NCBI GenBank assembly: GCA_949290355.1
Contig: CASERN010000008.1
Coordinates: 186,001-250,000, forward strand
DNA from: an uncultured bacterium
GTDB lineage: Bacteria > Cyanobacteriota > Vampirovibrionia > Gastranaerophilales > Gastranaerophilaceae
DNA: 64,000 nt
Reading direction: 5' to 3'
The number at the start of each line of letters is the position of its first letter. The first letter of the stretch is position 1. Under the pieces are notes generated by a model that was given only the letters and a program-made list of their open reading frames with translations, did not search any database and was not told the DNA's origin. Of the stretch, positions 1 through 7,566 are shown piece after piece. The translations under genes were made by a program, and so were the position numbers.

Positions 1-153
1 TATGTAGTAAAATTAAGTTTGCAAAAACTTAAAAAGACAAACCTTAAAGATTTAGTGAAACTTAAAGAAAATTTAACTGAAGCAGAATATAAAATTAAAT
101 CTGGACAAACTTTTGATGTAGAAAAAGAAGTAGAAAACGCTTTGTTCAGATAA
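1..153 (+). CDS. holA: 3' end of DNA polymerase III delta subunit (HolA), partial
   Basis: An open frame enters from the left edge and ends in TAA at 151-153, giving 50 residues ending in ALFR. The tail contains LTEAEYKIKSGQ, which resembles the C-terminal helix of the clamp-loader delta subunit (leucine-rich helices, then D/E..IK.G). The next gene, 18 bp downstream on the same strand, is the delta-prime subunit, which supports the call. Only the C-terminal collar-domain tail is visible, so the assignment rests on a short stretch plus context. Confidence 0.55.
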   Translation, partial: YVVKLSLQKLKKTNLKDLVKLKENLTEAEYKIKSGQTFDVEKEVENALFR

Positions 154-171
154 CATAGAAAGGCCAAAATT

Positions 172-1029
172 TTGAATTTGCAAGAACAATATCCATTTCT
201 AATGAAATATTTCAATAAAGGTATAAATAATAATGACAAAAATATTGCTCATTGCATTTTGTTTTACGGCTCAGATATACAGGCACAATATGAAATTGCA
301 TTAGAAATTGCAAGAATGCTAAATTGTACGCAAGATCATAATGAAAATTGCAATTGTCTGAATTGTAAATGGATTAGAGAAAATAATCATCCGGCAGTTT
401 TAACAATATCTAAAGTAGACAACAAACCCTCAGATGATACATCAAAAAATGTAATATCCATAGAACAGGCAAGAATGATAAAAAATGATCTGCTTGTAAC
501 ATCTGATTACCACAGAGTCCTAATATTTTGCGACAAAGATAAAGAGGGAAATTTGCAAGGACTAAATCAACAAAATTTTCAAGCAGATGCTGCAAATGCT
601 TTATTAAAAACTTTTGAAGAACCTCCATCTAAAACTACGTTTATATTCCTTACAAAGGATAAGTCAGACATGATTACTACAGTAGTTTCACGTGCGCAAT
701 GTTTTTATGTCCCATCAATGAAAAATGAAGCCAATGATTTTTCTCTTGTAAAAAATGCAATGGAAGGATATCTTGAACTTGATAGAAATGAAGTCCTTGA
801 TTTTAATGACAAAATTCTTGATCTTACTAAAATGGTAGATGCATTAGAAATATTTACTCAAATGCAAAACTATATGGAATATATTTTGAAAGCTAATCTT
901 GAAAATTTGCCTATCAAAGTAAAATTAATTTCTGATATTAAAGCCGTAGAAAAAGCAAAAAAAGAATATAAATTAAATATAAATATACAAACCATAGTTG
1001 AAACATTAAGTTTTGAGCTGATATTGTAA
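172..1029 (+). CDS. holB: DNA polymerase III subunit delta' (HolB)
   Basis: 285 residues. Clamp-loader subunit that helps open and load the beta sliding clamp. The AAA+ fold is recognisable: HCILFYG near residue 27 in place of Walker A (no GKT, as in many delta-prime proteins), a Cys cluster CNCLNC typical of the DnaX/HolB zinc module, then ADAANALLKTFEEPP and VVSRAQ, the conserved sensor/SRC-like segment of the family. The start is TTG at 172, preceded by AAAGG at 159-163 (8 nt spacer); no ATG nearby fits the conserved N-terminus. It probably forms an operon with the upstream holA fragment. Family call is firm; the start codon is slightly less so. Confidence 0.9.
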   Translation: MNLQEQYPFLMKYFNKGINNNDKNIAHCILFYGSDIQAQYEIALEIARMLNCTQDHNENCNCLNCKWIRENNHPAVLTISKVDNKPSDDTSKNVISIEQARMIKNDLLVTSDYHRVLIFCDKDKEGNLQGLNQQNFQADAANALLKTFEEPPSKTTFIFLTKDKSDMITTVVSRAQCFYVPSMKNEANDFSLVKNAMEGYLELDRNEVLDFNDKILDLTKMVDALEIFTQMQNYMEYILKANLENLPIKVKLISDIKAVEKAKKEYKLNINIQTIVETLSFELIL

Positions 1030-1039
1030 TATTTACAAA

Positions 1040-1068
1040 TTGCACGCAGACACTTATTCAAATATAAT
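1040..1068 (+). promoter_or_regulatory. Sigma70-type promoter giving a probably leaderless mRNA
   Basis: TTGCAC (1040-1045), a 17-bp spacer and a perfect TATAAT (1063-1068). The ATG at 1075 starts 6 nt after the -10 box, where the transcription start would normally lie, and there is no Shine-Dalgarno sequence in between. The transcript of the kinase gene is therefore likely leaderless or nearly so. Confidence 0.65.
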
Positions 1069-1074
1069 ATTATT

Positions 1075-2733
1075 ATGAGAAAGTTCGATTTTTTCAGACA
1101 ATTTAGGGATGCAGTTTTAATTCTGAATAAAAAATATGAAGTAGTATATAAAAACCATACTTTTAAAAGATGGTTCAATGATTTTACAAACATAAAAAAA
1201 CTTGCTCATCACACAAGCTTTGATATCTGTCCTATCAATTCAGAAAATATCGAAATATACTCTCCAATATATCATGCTATAACTTCTAAAGAAAATTTCT
1301 TTGCACACATTGCATACCAATCGGAACTAAACAAAATTTTTTATTACGATTTACAATCAATCAAAAAAGGAAATTACATAATTCTGTTTTTTTCTGATGT
1401 AAGCGCCCAAAATACTCTTAGAGATATATTTAAAGAAAATGAAAAATTAAAAGAAGAAATCTCAAAACTTACATTTGAAAATTCTGATCTGCAAAAAATT
1501 AAACAAAAAGCCCAAAGTCAAGCAATCCGTATTGCACTGATAAACAAAGTTTCCAATACAATCAGAGAAAGTATTGATATATCACAAATACTTCAATCAA
1601 CTCTTAAAGAATTATCCATAATGTTCGGAGCATACAAAGCCTATTATGCAAAAGCTCAAAATGATAACTTTATTATTCAAGAAATTTATGGAGAAAAAAA
1701 GGCTAAAAAAGATTTCTTAATAAATTTTGATAAAAAAACTACTGAAACTATTAATATGAAAGAGATTTCGGTATGTAACTGTTTGGTAGAATACAATAAT
1801 GCAAAACCGCTTAAACAACCGGTTCTGAGAATAATTATCCCTGTCCATCATATGCAAAACCTAACAGGTATAATAGTTTTGCTTAGTTACCATAAACGAG
1901 AATTAAATGAAGAAATAGAAATCCTTGAAGCAATTTCTTCTCAACTTTCAAACGCAATAATAAGAGCAGAATTATATCAAAAGAATATTCATACAGTTAA
2001 TGAATTAAAAAATACATTGAAAGAATTGAAAGAAACTCAAATTCAACTTATTAATTCAGAAAAAATGGCATCTTTAGGACAACTCGTTGCAGGAGTAGCT
2101 CATGAAATCAATACCCCTGTAGCTTCAATAAAATCTAATAACAGTATTGTAGCAAAACTGCTTAAATCAATAGAAGACAGCGAACTAAAAGATATGTTGA
2201 CAGATATAAATGAAATAGATAAAGAAGCAGTAAATAGAATAAGCAACATAGTAACCTCTCTCAAAAAATTTGTACGCCTTGATGAGGCAGAGTTGCAAGA
2301 AGCAGATATAAATAAAGAACTAGATTTGACTCTTGAATTGATAAGACATGAAACAAAAAATAGAATTGAAATTATAAAAAATTACGGTGAAATCCCTATG
2401 ATTAAATGTTTTCCAAACATGCTAAATCAAGTTTTTACAAACATATTAATCAATGCTTGCCAAGCAATAGAGGATAAAGGAAAAATTACTATAACAACTG
2501 AATACAAAAATAAAAAACTCAGTATAAGAATAAAAGATAATGGTAAAGGAATACCTAAAAACCTCCTCGACAAGATATTTTCAGCAGGTTTTACAACCAA
2601 AGGAATTGGAGTCGGAACAGGCCTTGGCTTAGCAATATGCAACAAAATTATAGAAAAACATAAAGGGGAAATTATTGTAAACAGTGAGGTTGGCAAGGGT
2701 AGCGAGTTTATTATTACTATCTCTGGTGAGTAG
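1075..2733 (+). CDS. GAF-domain sensor histidine kinase (soluble)
   Basis: 552 residues with no membrane segment, so probably cytosolic. Order: a PAS-like N-terminal region (1-110), a coiled coil (about 114-155), a GAF-like sensor domain (about 165-300), HisKA with SLGQLVAGVAHEINTP (phospho-acceptor His343), then HATPase_c with N-box NILINACQAIED (Asn460), G1 DNGKGIP and G2 GVGTGLGLAI. It resembles the cyanobacterial GAF/PAS kinases that lack a receiver domain. No response regulator gene adjoins it, so its partner is unknown. It starts directly downstream of a strong promoter and lacks a ribosome-binding site. Confidence 0.9.
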   Translation: MRKFDFFRQFRDAVLILNKKYEVVYKNHTFKRWFNDFTNIKKLAHHTSFDICPINSENIEIYSPIYHAITSKENFFAHIAYQSELNKIFYYDLQSIKKGNYIILFFSDVSAQNTLRDIFKENEKLKEEISKLTFENSDLQKIKQKAQSQAIRIALINKVSNTIRESIDISQILQSTLKELSIMFGAYKAYYAKAQNDNFIIQEIYGEKKAKKDFLINFDKKTTETINMKEISVCNCLVEYNNAKPLKQPVLRIIIPVHHMQNLTGIIVLLSYHKRELNEEIEILEAISSQLSNAIIRAELYQKNIHTVNELKNTLKELKETQIQLINSEKMASLGQLVAGVAHEINTPVASIKSNNSIVAKLLKSIEDSELKDMLTDINEIDKEAVNRISNIVTSLKKFVRLDEAELQEADINKELDLTLELIRHETKNRIEIIKNYGEIPMIKCFPNMLNQVFTNILINACQAIEDKGKITITTEYKNKKLSIRIKDNGKGIPKNLLDKIFSAGFTTKGIGVGTGLGLAICNKIIEKHKGEIIVNSEVGKGSEFIITISGE

Positions 2734-3065
2734 CATTTATTAATTTTTGTTACAGAATTGACGTTATTATAATTGAAAGACACAAATTTTTAATTAAACA
2801 ATCATACCATTTTCTCTATTTTTTGTTAGCTTTTAAGACAAAAAATAAAAAACATGTTATATTGTAAATATAAAGTGTTAGTTTTACCCTTAAATAAAAT
2901 TTAACCGCAACTACACTTGACACATAAGGAAAAATTAAATTTAGAATTATATTTTAATAAAAATTAATATTAGTAGGTAAAAAAGGCAATATTTTATTCT
3001 TAAAATTTTTTATAAATACATAATGTGTAGTAGAATTTAATATTGTGTGTCGGAGGAAAAACTTA
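2734..3065 (+). other. 332-bp AT-rich intergenic leader of the HEAT-repeat gene
   Basis: No convincing coding frame. It holds TTGACA at 2917-2922 with a possible -10 TAGAAT at 2942-2947 (19-bp spacing, a little long) and, just before the next gene, the strong ribosome-binding site GGAGG at 3052-3056. If the promoter is real the mRNA leader is about 110 nt. No clear terminator for the kinase gene was seen. Confidence 0.35.
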
Positions 3066-3923
3066 ATGACAATTAGTGTGAACAGCAAGAAAAAACAAGT
3101 AAAAAAATCTTTTGAAGAATTATTAACTGATCTTAAAACTAGCAATTCAGAAAAAGTCAGATATAATGCCGCTCGTATACTTGGTGAAATGGGTGATTCA
3201 AAAGCAGTTGAACCATTAATTGAAGTTTTAAAACATGATAAAAACGGCTCAGTTAGATTATATGCCGCTCGTGCTTTAGGTGAACTTGGAGATTCAAAAG
3301 CTACAATTCACTTAATCGAATCTTTGCGTGAAGACAGAAACGTTGATGTTAGAGTTCGAGCAGCTCGTGCTTTGGGCAGATTGGGTGGCGAAATTGTTGT
3401 AGAACCTCTTGTAGAAGCCTTAAACGATGAAAACCCACAAGTTTGTATTACAGCAACAGATGCATTAATTGAAATTGGTGATGTTGCAACAGACGCATTA
3501 ATTGCATCATTAGATCATGAAAAAGTTAATGTAAGATGCGATGCAACTCGTGCTTTAGGTGAAATTGGCAACAAAAAAGCTGTTGATAAAGTTATTAATA
3601 TGCTATACGATGAATGGGTTAACGTTAGAATTTATGCGGTAACTTCACTAGGAAAATTAAATGATACAAAAGCTGTTCCTGCATTGATTGATGTTATGAA
3701 AAATCGTAACGAAAATGAACTTGTAAGAGCAGGCGCTGCAGCTGCTTTAGGTGTTCTTAGAGACCAAAGAGCATTGTTACCTCTAAGAGAATTGATTATG
3801 GAAGCTGAAGAATTGGGAGAACTTGAAGATACAGCTTTGAAATCATTCAAAAAAATTATGGCAGCTAATTGGCAATCAATTCCTGGCGCTACTGCTCAGA
3901 AAAAACCTGCAACTACATTTTAA
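3066..3923 (+). CDS. HEAT-repeat protein
   Basis: 285 residues. After a Lys-rich N-terminus (to about residue 18) it consists of about eight tandem HEAT/PBS-lyase-type repeats of about 31 residues, with recurring units like VRYNAARILGEMGD, VRLYAARALGELGD and VRIYAVTSLGKLND. Such alpha-solenoids act as protein-binding scaffolds; in photosynthetic cyanobacteria relatives attach bilins to phycobiliproteins, but nothing here indicates that role. The start is ATG 3066, 9 nt after GGAGG; an in-frame GTG at 3045 lies upstream of that site and is less likely. Codon use and the strong ribosome-binding site suggest good expression. Specific function unknown. Confidence 0.85.
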   Translation: MTISVNSKKKQVKKSFEELLTDLKTSNSEKVRYNAARILGEMGDSKAVEPLIEVLKHDKNGSVRLYAARALGELGDSKATIHLIESLREDRNVDVRVRAARALGRLGGEIVVEPLVEALNDENPQVCITATDALIEIGDVATDALIASLDHEKVNVRCDATRALGEIGNKKAVDKVINMLYDEWVNVRIYAVTSLGKLNDTKAVPALIDVMKNRNENELVRAGAAAALGVLRDQRALLPLRELIMEAEELGELEDTALKSFKKIMAANWQSIPGATAQKKPATTF

Positions 3924-3957
3924 TAAATAAATTTGCAGGCAATAAACAAAAAGGATA

Positions 3958-3987
3958 AAAAACACCTCTTATCAAAGAGGTGTTTTT
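3958..3987. terminator. Bidirectional intrinsic terminator
   Basis: Inverted repeat AACACCTCTT ... AAGAGGTGTT with a 3-nt loop, flanked by an A-run on the left and a T-run on the right. It sits between the convergent HEAT-repeat and glycosyltransferase genes and can serve both. Confidence 0.85.
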
Positions 3988-3989
3988 AT

Positions 3990-4775
3990 TTATTTAAAAT
4001 AATATTCAATTTCGGTATTTGAATCAAGCTTTCTTGCATTGTCTTTAAATATTTTCGACTTAAAGCCCATTTTGGCTAATCGGTATTTTAAACTTACAGC
4101 CAAAACACCAAGCCCATACTTGCAAGAACGAATAAAATTAATTGATGATGCCTCTTTAAAGTATTTTGTAGGACAAGAGACCTCACCTATTTTAAATTTA
4201 TTATAAAAAAGAAGCGCTATCATTTCATTATCAAAAATAAAATCATCATCACATTCAGCTAATGGTAATTTTTCTAGAACCTCTCTTGTAAAACCACGAA
4301 ACCCTGTATGATATTCAGTTAAATTTTCCCCGGTAAAAACATTTTCAAACCAAGTCAAAAATTTATTAGCAACAAATTTATAAAACGGCATACCACCTTT
4401 TAAGGCTGAATTTCCTAACATCCTTGAAGCAAGTACAGCGTCATATTGTCCAAATGCCATCATACAAACTATTGCAGGAATAAGCTTTGGCGTATATTGA
4501 TAATCAGGATGTAGCATTACAACAATATCTGCACCAGCTTTCAATGCAGCTTTATAGCAGGATTTTTGATTTCCACCGTAACCTTTATTTTCCTTATGTA
4601 CAATAGTTGTAATATTTAATTCTTTTGAAACTACTTTTGTATTATCTTGAGAGTTATCATCAACCAGAATTACTTCATCTACAAAAGGTTTATAAATTTC
4701 ATCATATGTCTGTTTTAAAGTTTTTTCTGCATTATAAGCAGGCATTATAATAACAACTTTTTTATTATTAATCAT
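3990..4775 (-). CDS. Family 2 glycosyltransferase (DPM1/polyprenyl-phosphate type)
   Basis: 261 residues, GT-A fold: VVIIMPAYNAEKTL at the N-terminus, the nucleotide-binding EVILVDDNSQD, ENKGYGGNQKSCY, then VMLHPDYQY as the metal-binding region and EYHTGFRGFTREVL further on. This pattern matches dolichol-phosphate mannosyltransferase-like enzymes that move a sugar from a nucleotide donor to a polyprenyl carrier or glycan. There is no C-terminal membrane segment, so it is the short cytosolic form. It likely feeds cell-surface glycan synthesis; donor and acceptor cannot be read from sequence. It is the terminal gene before a shared terminator. The ATG at 4775 has only a weak upstream purine stretch. 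Confidence 0.8.
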   Translation of the reverse strand: MINNKKVVIIMPAYNAEKTLKQTYDEIYKPFVDEVILVDDNSQDNTKVVSKELNITTIVHKENKGYGGNQKSCYKAALKAGADIVVMLHPDYQYTPKLIPAIVCMMAFGQYDAVLASRMLGNSALKGGMPFYKFVANKFLTWFENVFTGENLTEYHTGFRGFTREVLEKLPLAECDDDFIFDNEMIALLFYNKFKIGEVSCPTKYFKEASSINFIRSCKYGLGVLAVSLKYRLAKMGFKSKIFKDNARKLDSNTEIEYYFK

Positions 4776-4811
4776 TATCTTTTTCTCTACAAAATTATAA
4801 AAGCTTTAAAA

Positions 4812-4833
4812 AGAGGTGCTAAAAAGCACCTCT
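4812..4833 (-). terminator. Intrinsic terminator of hpf
   Basis: Perfect 8-bp stem AGAGGTGC/GCACCTCT with a 6-nt loop; read on the minus strand it is followed by TTTTTAAAG. It lies just after the hpf stop codon. Confidence 0.8.
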
Positions 4834-4839
4834 AACAAA

Positions 4840-5202
4840 TTATTCTTCAACAGCTTCTGCCGTTTTATCAACTCCGGCTTCAGTTCTAATTGATGACTTA
4901 TCGGAACCTAAGCTTTTGTCTTTAACTTTTTTTACTTGTCTGTCCAATTTGTCTGCCAATAGGTCAATACTTTCATACATTGATTGACCGGATTCCTCAC
5001 AACGAACGACACCTGTGTTCATTTTACAACTAACTTCTGCAATGTGTTTGCCGGAAGCAGCAGGATTTTTAATTACTGACAAAACAACATCAATACCTTG
5101 AATTTGGTCATAATGGTTTGCCACTTTTGCGAATTTTTCTTTTACATAAGCTTTGATAGCATCTGTAATTTCAATGTTTCTTCCGTTAACGTAAATGTGC
5201 AT
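4840..5202 (-). CDS. hpf: Ribosome hibernation promoting factor (HPF/RaiA family)
   Basis: 120 residues. The N-terminal fold MHIYVNGRNIEIT followed by the Lys-rich helix and AEVSCKMN matches the S30AE domain that sits in the decoding region of idle 70S ribosomes. The C-terminal dimerisation domain of long HPF is absent: after about residue 100 there is only a short charged tail, so this is the short form. The start is fixed by AGGAGG six bases upstream of the ATG. It has an extended -10 promoter upstream and its own terminator, so it appears monocistronic, which suits a stationary-phase factor. Confidence 0.9.
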   Translation of the reverse strand: MHIYVNGRNIEITDAIKAYVKEKFAKVANHYDQIQGIDVVLSVIKNPAASGKHIAEVSCKMNTGVVRCEESGQSMYESIDLLADKLDRQVKKVKDKSLGSDKSSIRTEAGVDKTAEAVEE

Positions 5203-5231
5203 GTGGACCTCCTATAACATACTGCTTGTAT

Positions 5232-5240
5232 ATTATAACA
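5232..5240 (-). promoter_or_regulatory. Extended -10 promoter of hpf
   Basis: On the minus strand the sequence reads TG-T-TATAAT, an extended -10 element, about 30 nt before the hpf start codon. No good -35 box is visible, as is common when the TG extension is present. Confidence 0.5.
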
Positions 5241-5301
5241 TATTTAGCCAAATTTTTAAAGCCCTTTTTGCAATATACATAACAAAAAATGGTGAAACCT
5301 A

Positions 5302-5523
5302 TTAATCTTCAATTATAAATTGTTGTAATTCAACATTAGGAGTTCCGATTACACGAACCAATTCAAGTACTGAAGCTTTCATTTGGCATTTTTGAGAAGA
5401 ACCGCTGAAAAAATCTTTGTAAAAACAGCCTTCGCAATTGCATCCTCTTTTATAGCATTCCAAAGCCGTCGGCGTCCATCTTCTTACCGCAACAGCTCTA
5501 CCCATATCCCTACTTCTAAACAA
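5302..5523 (-). CDS. Small Cys-rich protein of unknown function
   Basis: 73 residues, not recognised. It has a Cys cluster (CYKRGCNCEGCFYKDFF) plus one later Cys in QKCQMKAS, enough for a small metal site, then a hydrophobic-basic segment ASVLELVRVIGTP. No signal peptide or membrane segment. The start is TTG at 5523 with GGAG about 10 nt upstream; an ATG seven codons in (GGGATATG) has its purines too close to serve well. The gene is preceded by its own promoter and a structured leader of about 110 nt, suggesting regulation at RNA level. The regular Cys pattern argues that it is real. Confidence 0.6.
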   Translation of the reverse strand: MFRSRDMGRAVAVRRWTPTALECYKRGCNCEGCFYKDFFSGSSQKCQMKASVLELVRVIGTPNVELQQFIIED

Positions 5524-5639
5524 TTTATATAATCTCCACTTTTAACTATCCTACCCAAGTACGGAAAACCAACAGATTAAATCTGTCAAAATCCCCTAGT
5601 CTGAGGCAATCTCACCTCTCCGTCCTTATTTATATTATA
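5524..5639 (-). promoter_or_regulatory. Promoter and structured 5' leader of the Cys-rich gene (candidate cis-regulatory RNA)
   Basis: On the minus strand TTGAAA (5656-5661), 16 bp, TATAAT (5634-5639) form a good promoter. The following leader of about 105 nt is richer in G+C than its surroundings and can fold as a three-way junction: ACGGA pairs with TCCGT as outer stem, GAGG/CCTC encloses one hairpin, and ACAGATT/AATCTGT forms a second, perfect hairpin. I cannot match it to a known riboswitch consensus. Confidence 0.5.
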
Positions 5640-5857
5640 GAAAATAAGGGAATTATTTCAAGGGAAGAACATGTGATTGTGAATATTTGTAACAAACCGC
5701 GCAATTAGTGCGATACAGCCGTTTTTTAGAAGTCAATCATGCTAAAAATTAAGCTATCACATGGTTTTAAGATTTTAAACCATGCAAACATGCTCATGGC
5801 ATGGTTTTCCATGATTTTCTAGCATATTAAGATTTGTAAAAAATTATTATATTAGGA
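5640..5857. other. Intergenic region with several hairpins
   Basis: No gene seen. It contains a hairpin CGC/GCG near 5700, a long perfect palindrome around CATGGTTT...AAACCATG (about 5760-5784), and further CATGGTTTTCCATG copies to about 5815. One of these may end the minus-strand prepilin transcript, whose stop codon lies at 5858, but none is followed by a clean T-run on that strand. Confidence 0.35.
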
Positions 5858-6811
5858 TTATTCTCCGCACAAAACACCTTGCACTTCTGTAGGGTAAAAT
5901 CCATATCCCCCATACCAATCAAAACATGAAACCCTTCTTTTACTAGAATTACCATAATAATCTATCTCTGATGACCAATAACATAAATTAGAAGGGATAG
6001 AAGATTTACCAAAGCCTAAAACATCTCTTATTGTATAAGCTAATTCATTAGAAGTTGGCAGAGTCATATTATTGTCTTTGCAGATTTGTACAGCATCATA
6101 CCAATTGGCTGTTCCCATATATACATAGCATTTCCCATTCACTTTCCCATCACATCCATCTGAAAAACGTGCAATATTAAAACTTCTAATATCATAATAT
6201 TTATTATCTATTGTTTCACTATTAGGTCCTTTTCCACCATTAACATCCATGACAAAATCTATTGATGAAGTAACAGAAGTTGTATATGCAAAATCTTTTG
6301 TTTTACCAAAACCAACAGGTAACGACTTATTAACAGCAATCACAGGATCGCCGACATTTATCGGAGGCGCATCCTGATTGTATGTTAAAATTATTGCAGC
6401 TCCATCTGATAAAACTAGTCCTACATTCCCTGTTTTATTAGACTTTAGATTTACATTTTTACCGGTTGTTGCCAAGCTTACATCAAATTCTTTACCATCA
6501 CTTGTACGGACTTTTTGAGTAGGCCAGCAATCAGCGATATGAGCTGAATCACAGCGCTTTGCAATATTCAAATGTTTTTGCAACTCATCTACGAAAGCAT
6601 CAGTGCTTTTATAACTTACCTCTAATAGACCAAGAGATTGCATTTTATTCATTGCTTGAGTAACTTTATAGGCAATGTTCGCCTGACGGCTTGAATTAAC
6701 TCTTTCGGTTATATTCGCCGTTATAACAGGTATTGTAATAGCCGCAACAACACCTATAATACCTAATGTAATCAATACCTCTGCTAAAGTAAATCCAAAA
6801 TGTTTTTTCAT
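5858..6811 (-). CDS. Type IV prepilin/pseudopilin with a C-terminal lectin-like domain
   Basis: 317 residues. The N-terminus MKKHFGFTLAEVLITLGII has the prepilin peptidase site G/F with Glu at position +5 and a hydrophobic helix to about residue 30, so the protein should be cleaved, N-methylated and built into a pilus or type II secretion-like fibre. The middle (about 60-200) is pilin-like with a possible disulfide (CDSAHIADC). The C-terminal 100 residues (GKCYVYMGTANWYDAVQIC ... LPTSNELAYTI ... CYWSSE) look like the DUF1566/C-type-lectin-like fold. Start supported by GGAGA upstream and a good promoter. Single gene, no pilus machinery adjacent. Confidence 0.85.
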   Translation of the reverse strand: MKKHFGFTLAEVLITLGIIGVVAAITIPVITANITERVNSSRQANIAYKVTQAMNKMQSLGLLEVSYKSTDAFVDELQKHLNIAKRCDSAHIADCWPTQKVRTSDGKEFDVSLATTGKNVNLKSNKTGNVGLVLSDGAAIILTYNQDAPPINVGDPVIAVNKSLPVGFGKTKDFAYTTSVTSSIDFVMDVNGGKGPNSETIDNKYYDIRSFNIARFSDGCDGKVNGKCYVYMGTANWYDAVQICKDNNMTLPTSNELAYTIRDVLGFGKSSIPSNLCYWSSEIDYYGNSSKRRVSCFDWYGGYGFYPTEVQGVLCGE

Positions 6812-6847
6812 AAACTCTCCATTATAAAAGTGATTATATACATCATC

Positions 6848-6875
6848 ATTATAACAGATGTTTTCTCTTTTACAA
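6848..6875 (-). promoter_or_regulatory. Promoter of the prepilin gene
   Basis: On the minus strand TTGTAA (6870-6875), 16 bp, then TG-T-TATAAT (6848-6853), an extended -10 promoter about 37 nt before the prepilin start. A homopolymeric tract lies about 31 bp further upstream. Confidence 0.55.
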
Positions 6876-6906
6876 CCCCTAAAATCTTGGAAAAAGCCTA
6901 GAGCTG

Positions 6907-6916
6907 CCCCCCCCCC
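6907..6916. repeat. C10 homopolymer tract
   Basis: Ten consecutive C (G on the coding strand of the prepilin gene) in an otherwise AT-rich intergenic region, 31 bp upstream of the prepilin -35 box. It lies in no supported coding frame. Runs of this length are prone to slippage during replication. Confidence 0.9.
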
Positions 6917-7020
6917 GACTTTACATCACTTAATAATTTTTGCATAATTTGCTCCTTTTCTATTCAACATATAAAATATTATACCCAAATATTTTTTAAA
7001 ATTATCATACATATAATTGA

Positions 7021-7566
7021 TTACAAAAATATGCTTTTTACACCAAGAAAAATCAAAATCATACCTCCTAAAATTTCCAAATACTTTGATGGAAGCTTTT
7101 TGAAAAAATTCCCGAACCAAAATCCTGACATCGACATAAAAAATGACATTAAACCAATTAATAAAACAGATAACAAAAGCGGAGTTTTTGTCAAATTCAA
7201 ACTCACTCCGGATACCAAAGCGTCAATACTGGTAGCTATACCCATACATATAAGGCATTTGAAATCTATGCAGCATATTTTTGTATCTTCTTTCCTCTCA
7301 AAAGCTTCATAAATAAACTTTGCCCCAAGTATGAAAAAAATAACAAAAACAAGCCATTTTGAGTAAGCTTCAATATAACTGCTTATGATACCTGTAAAAA
7401 AATATCCAAAACAAGGCATTATACCTTGAGCTAATCCCATAGTAGTTGCTAGTGCAAGAGAATTTTTAGTACGATTTTTCGTAAAAATCAAACCTTGAGA
7501 AAAAGAAACAACAAGACAGTCAATGCCTAATGCTACTGCTAAAAATATAATATCGACTATATGCAA
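7021..7566 (-). CDS. mntP: Manganese efflux pump MntP
   Basis: 181 residues with six membrane segments, the usual MntP size. The two halves carry the conserved acidic residues in GIDCLVVSFSQGL (first helix) and GIATSIDALVSGVS (fourth helix), which form the ion path; the internal duplication is typical of the family. The protein exports Mn2+ across the inner membrane. It overlaps the end of the DUF4127 gene by 10 bp, so the two are co-transcribed and probably translationally coupled. No yybP-ykoY riboswitch was seen upstream of the pair. Confidence 0.85.
   Translation of the reverse strand: MHIVDIIFLAVALGIDCLVVSFSQGLIFTKNRTKNSLALATTMGLAQGIMPCFGYFFTGIISSYIEAYSKWLVFVIFFILGAKFIYEAFERKEDTKICCIDFKCLICMGIATSIDALVSGVSLNLTKTPLLLSVLLIGLMSFFMSMSGFWFGNFFKKLPSKYLEILGGMILIFLGVKSIFL

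Noticed and set aside
5755..5820. Repeated CATGGTTTT units as a CRISPR or insertion-site remnant
   Set aside because: Only two or three imperfect copies forming nested palindromes, no regular spacers, no cas genes.
5858..6811. Diversity-generating retroelement target
   Set aside because: No reverse transcriptase and no template/variable repeat pair were found in the window; only the fold resemblance remains.
6926..7120. 64-residue minus-strand frame next to the C10 tract
   Set aside because: It overlaps the end of mntP in another frame, has low-complexity Phe/Tyr/Lys-rich sequence and no ribosome-binding site.
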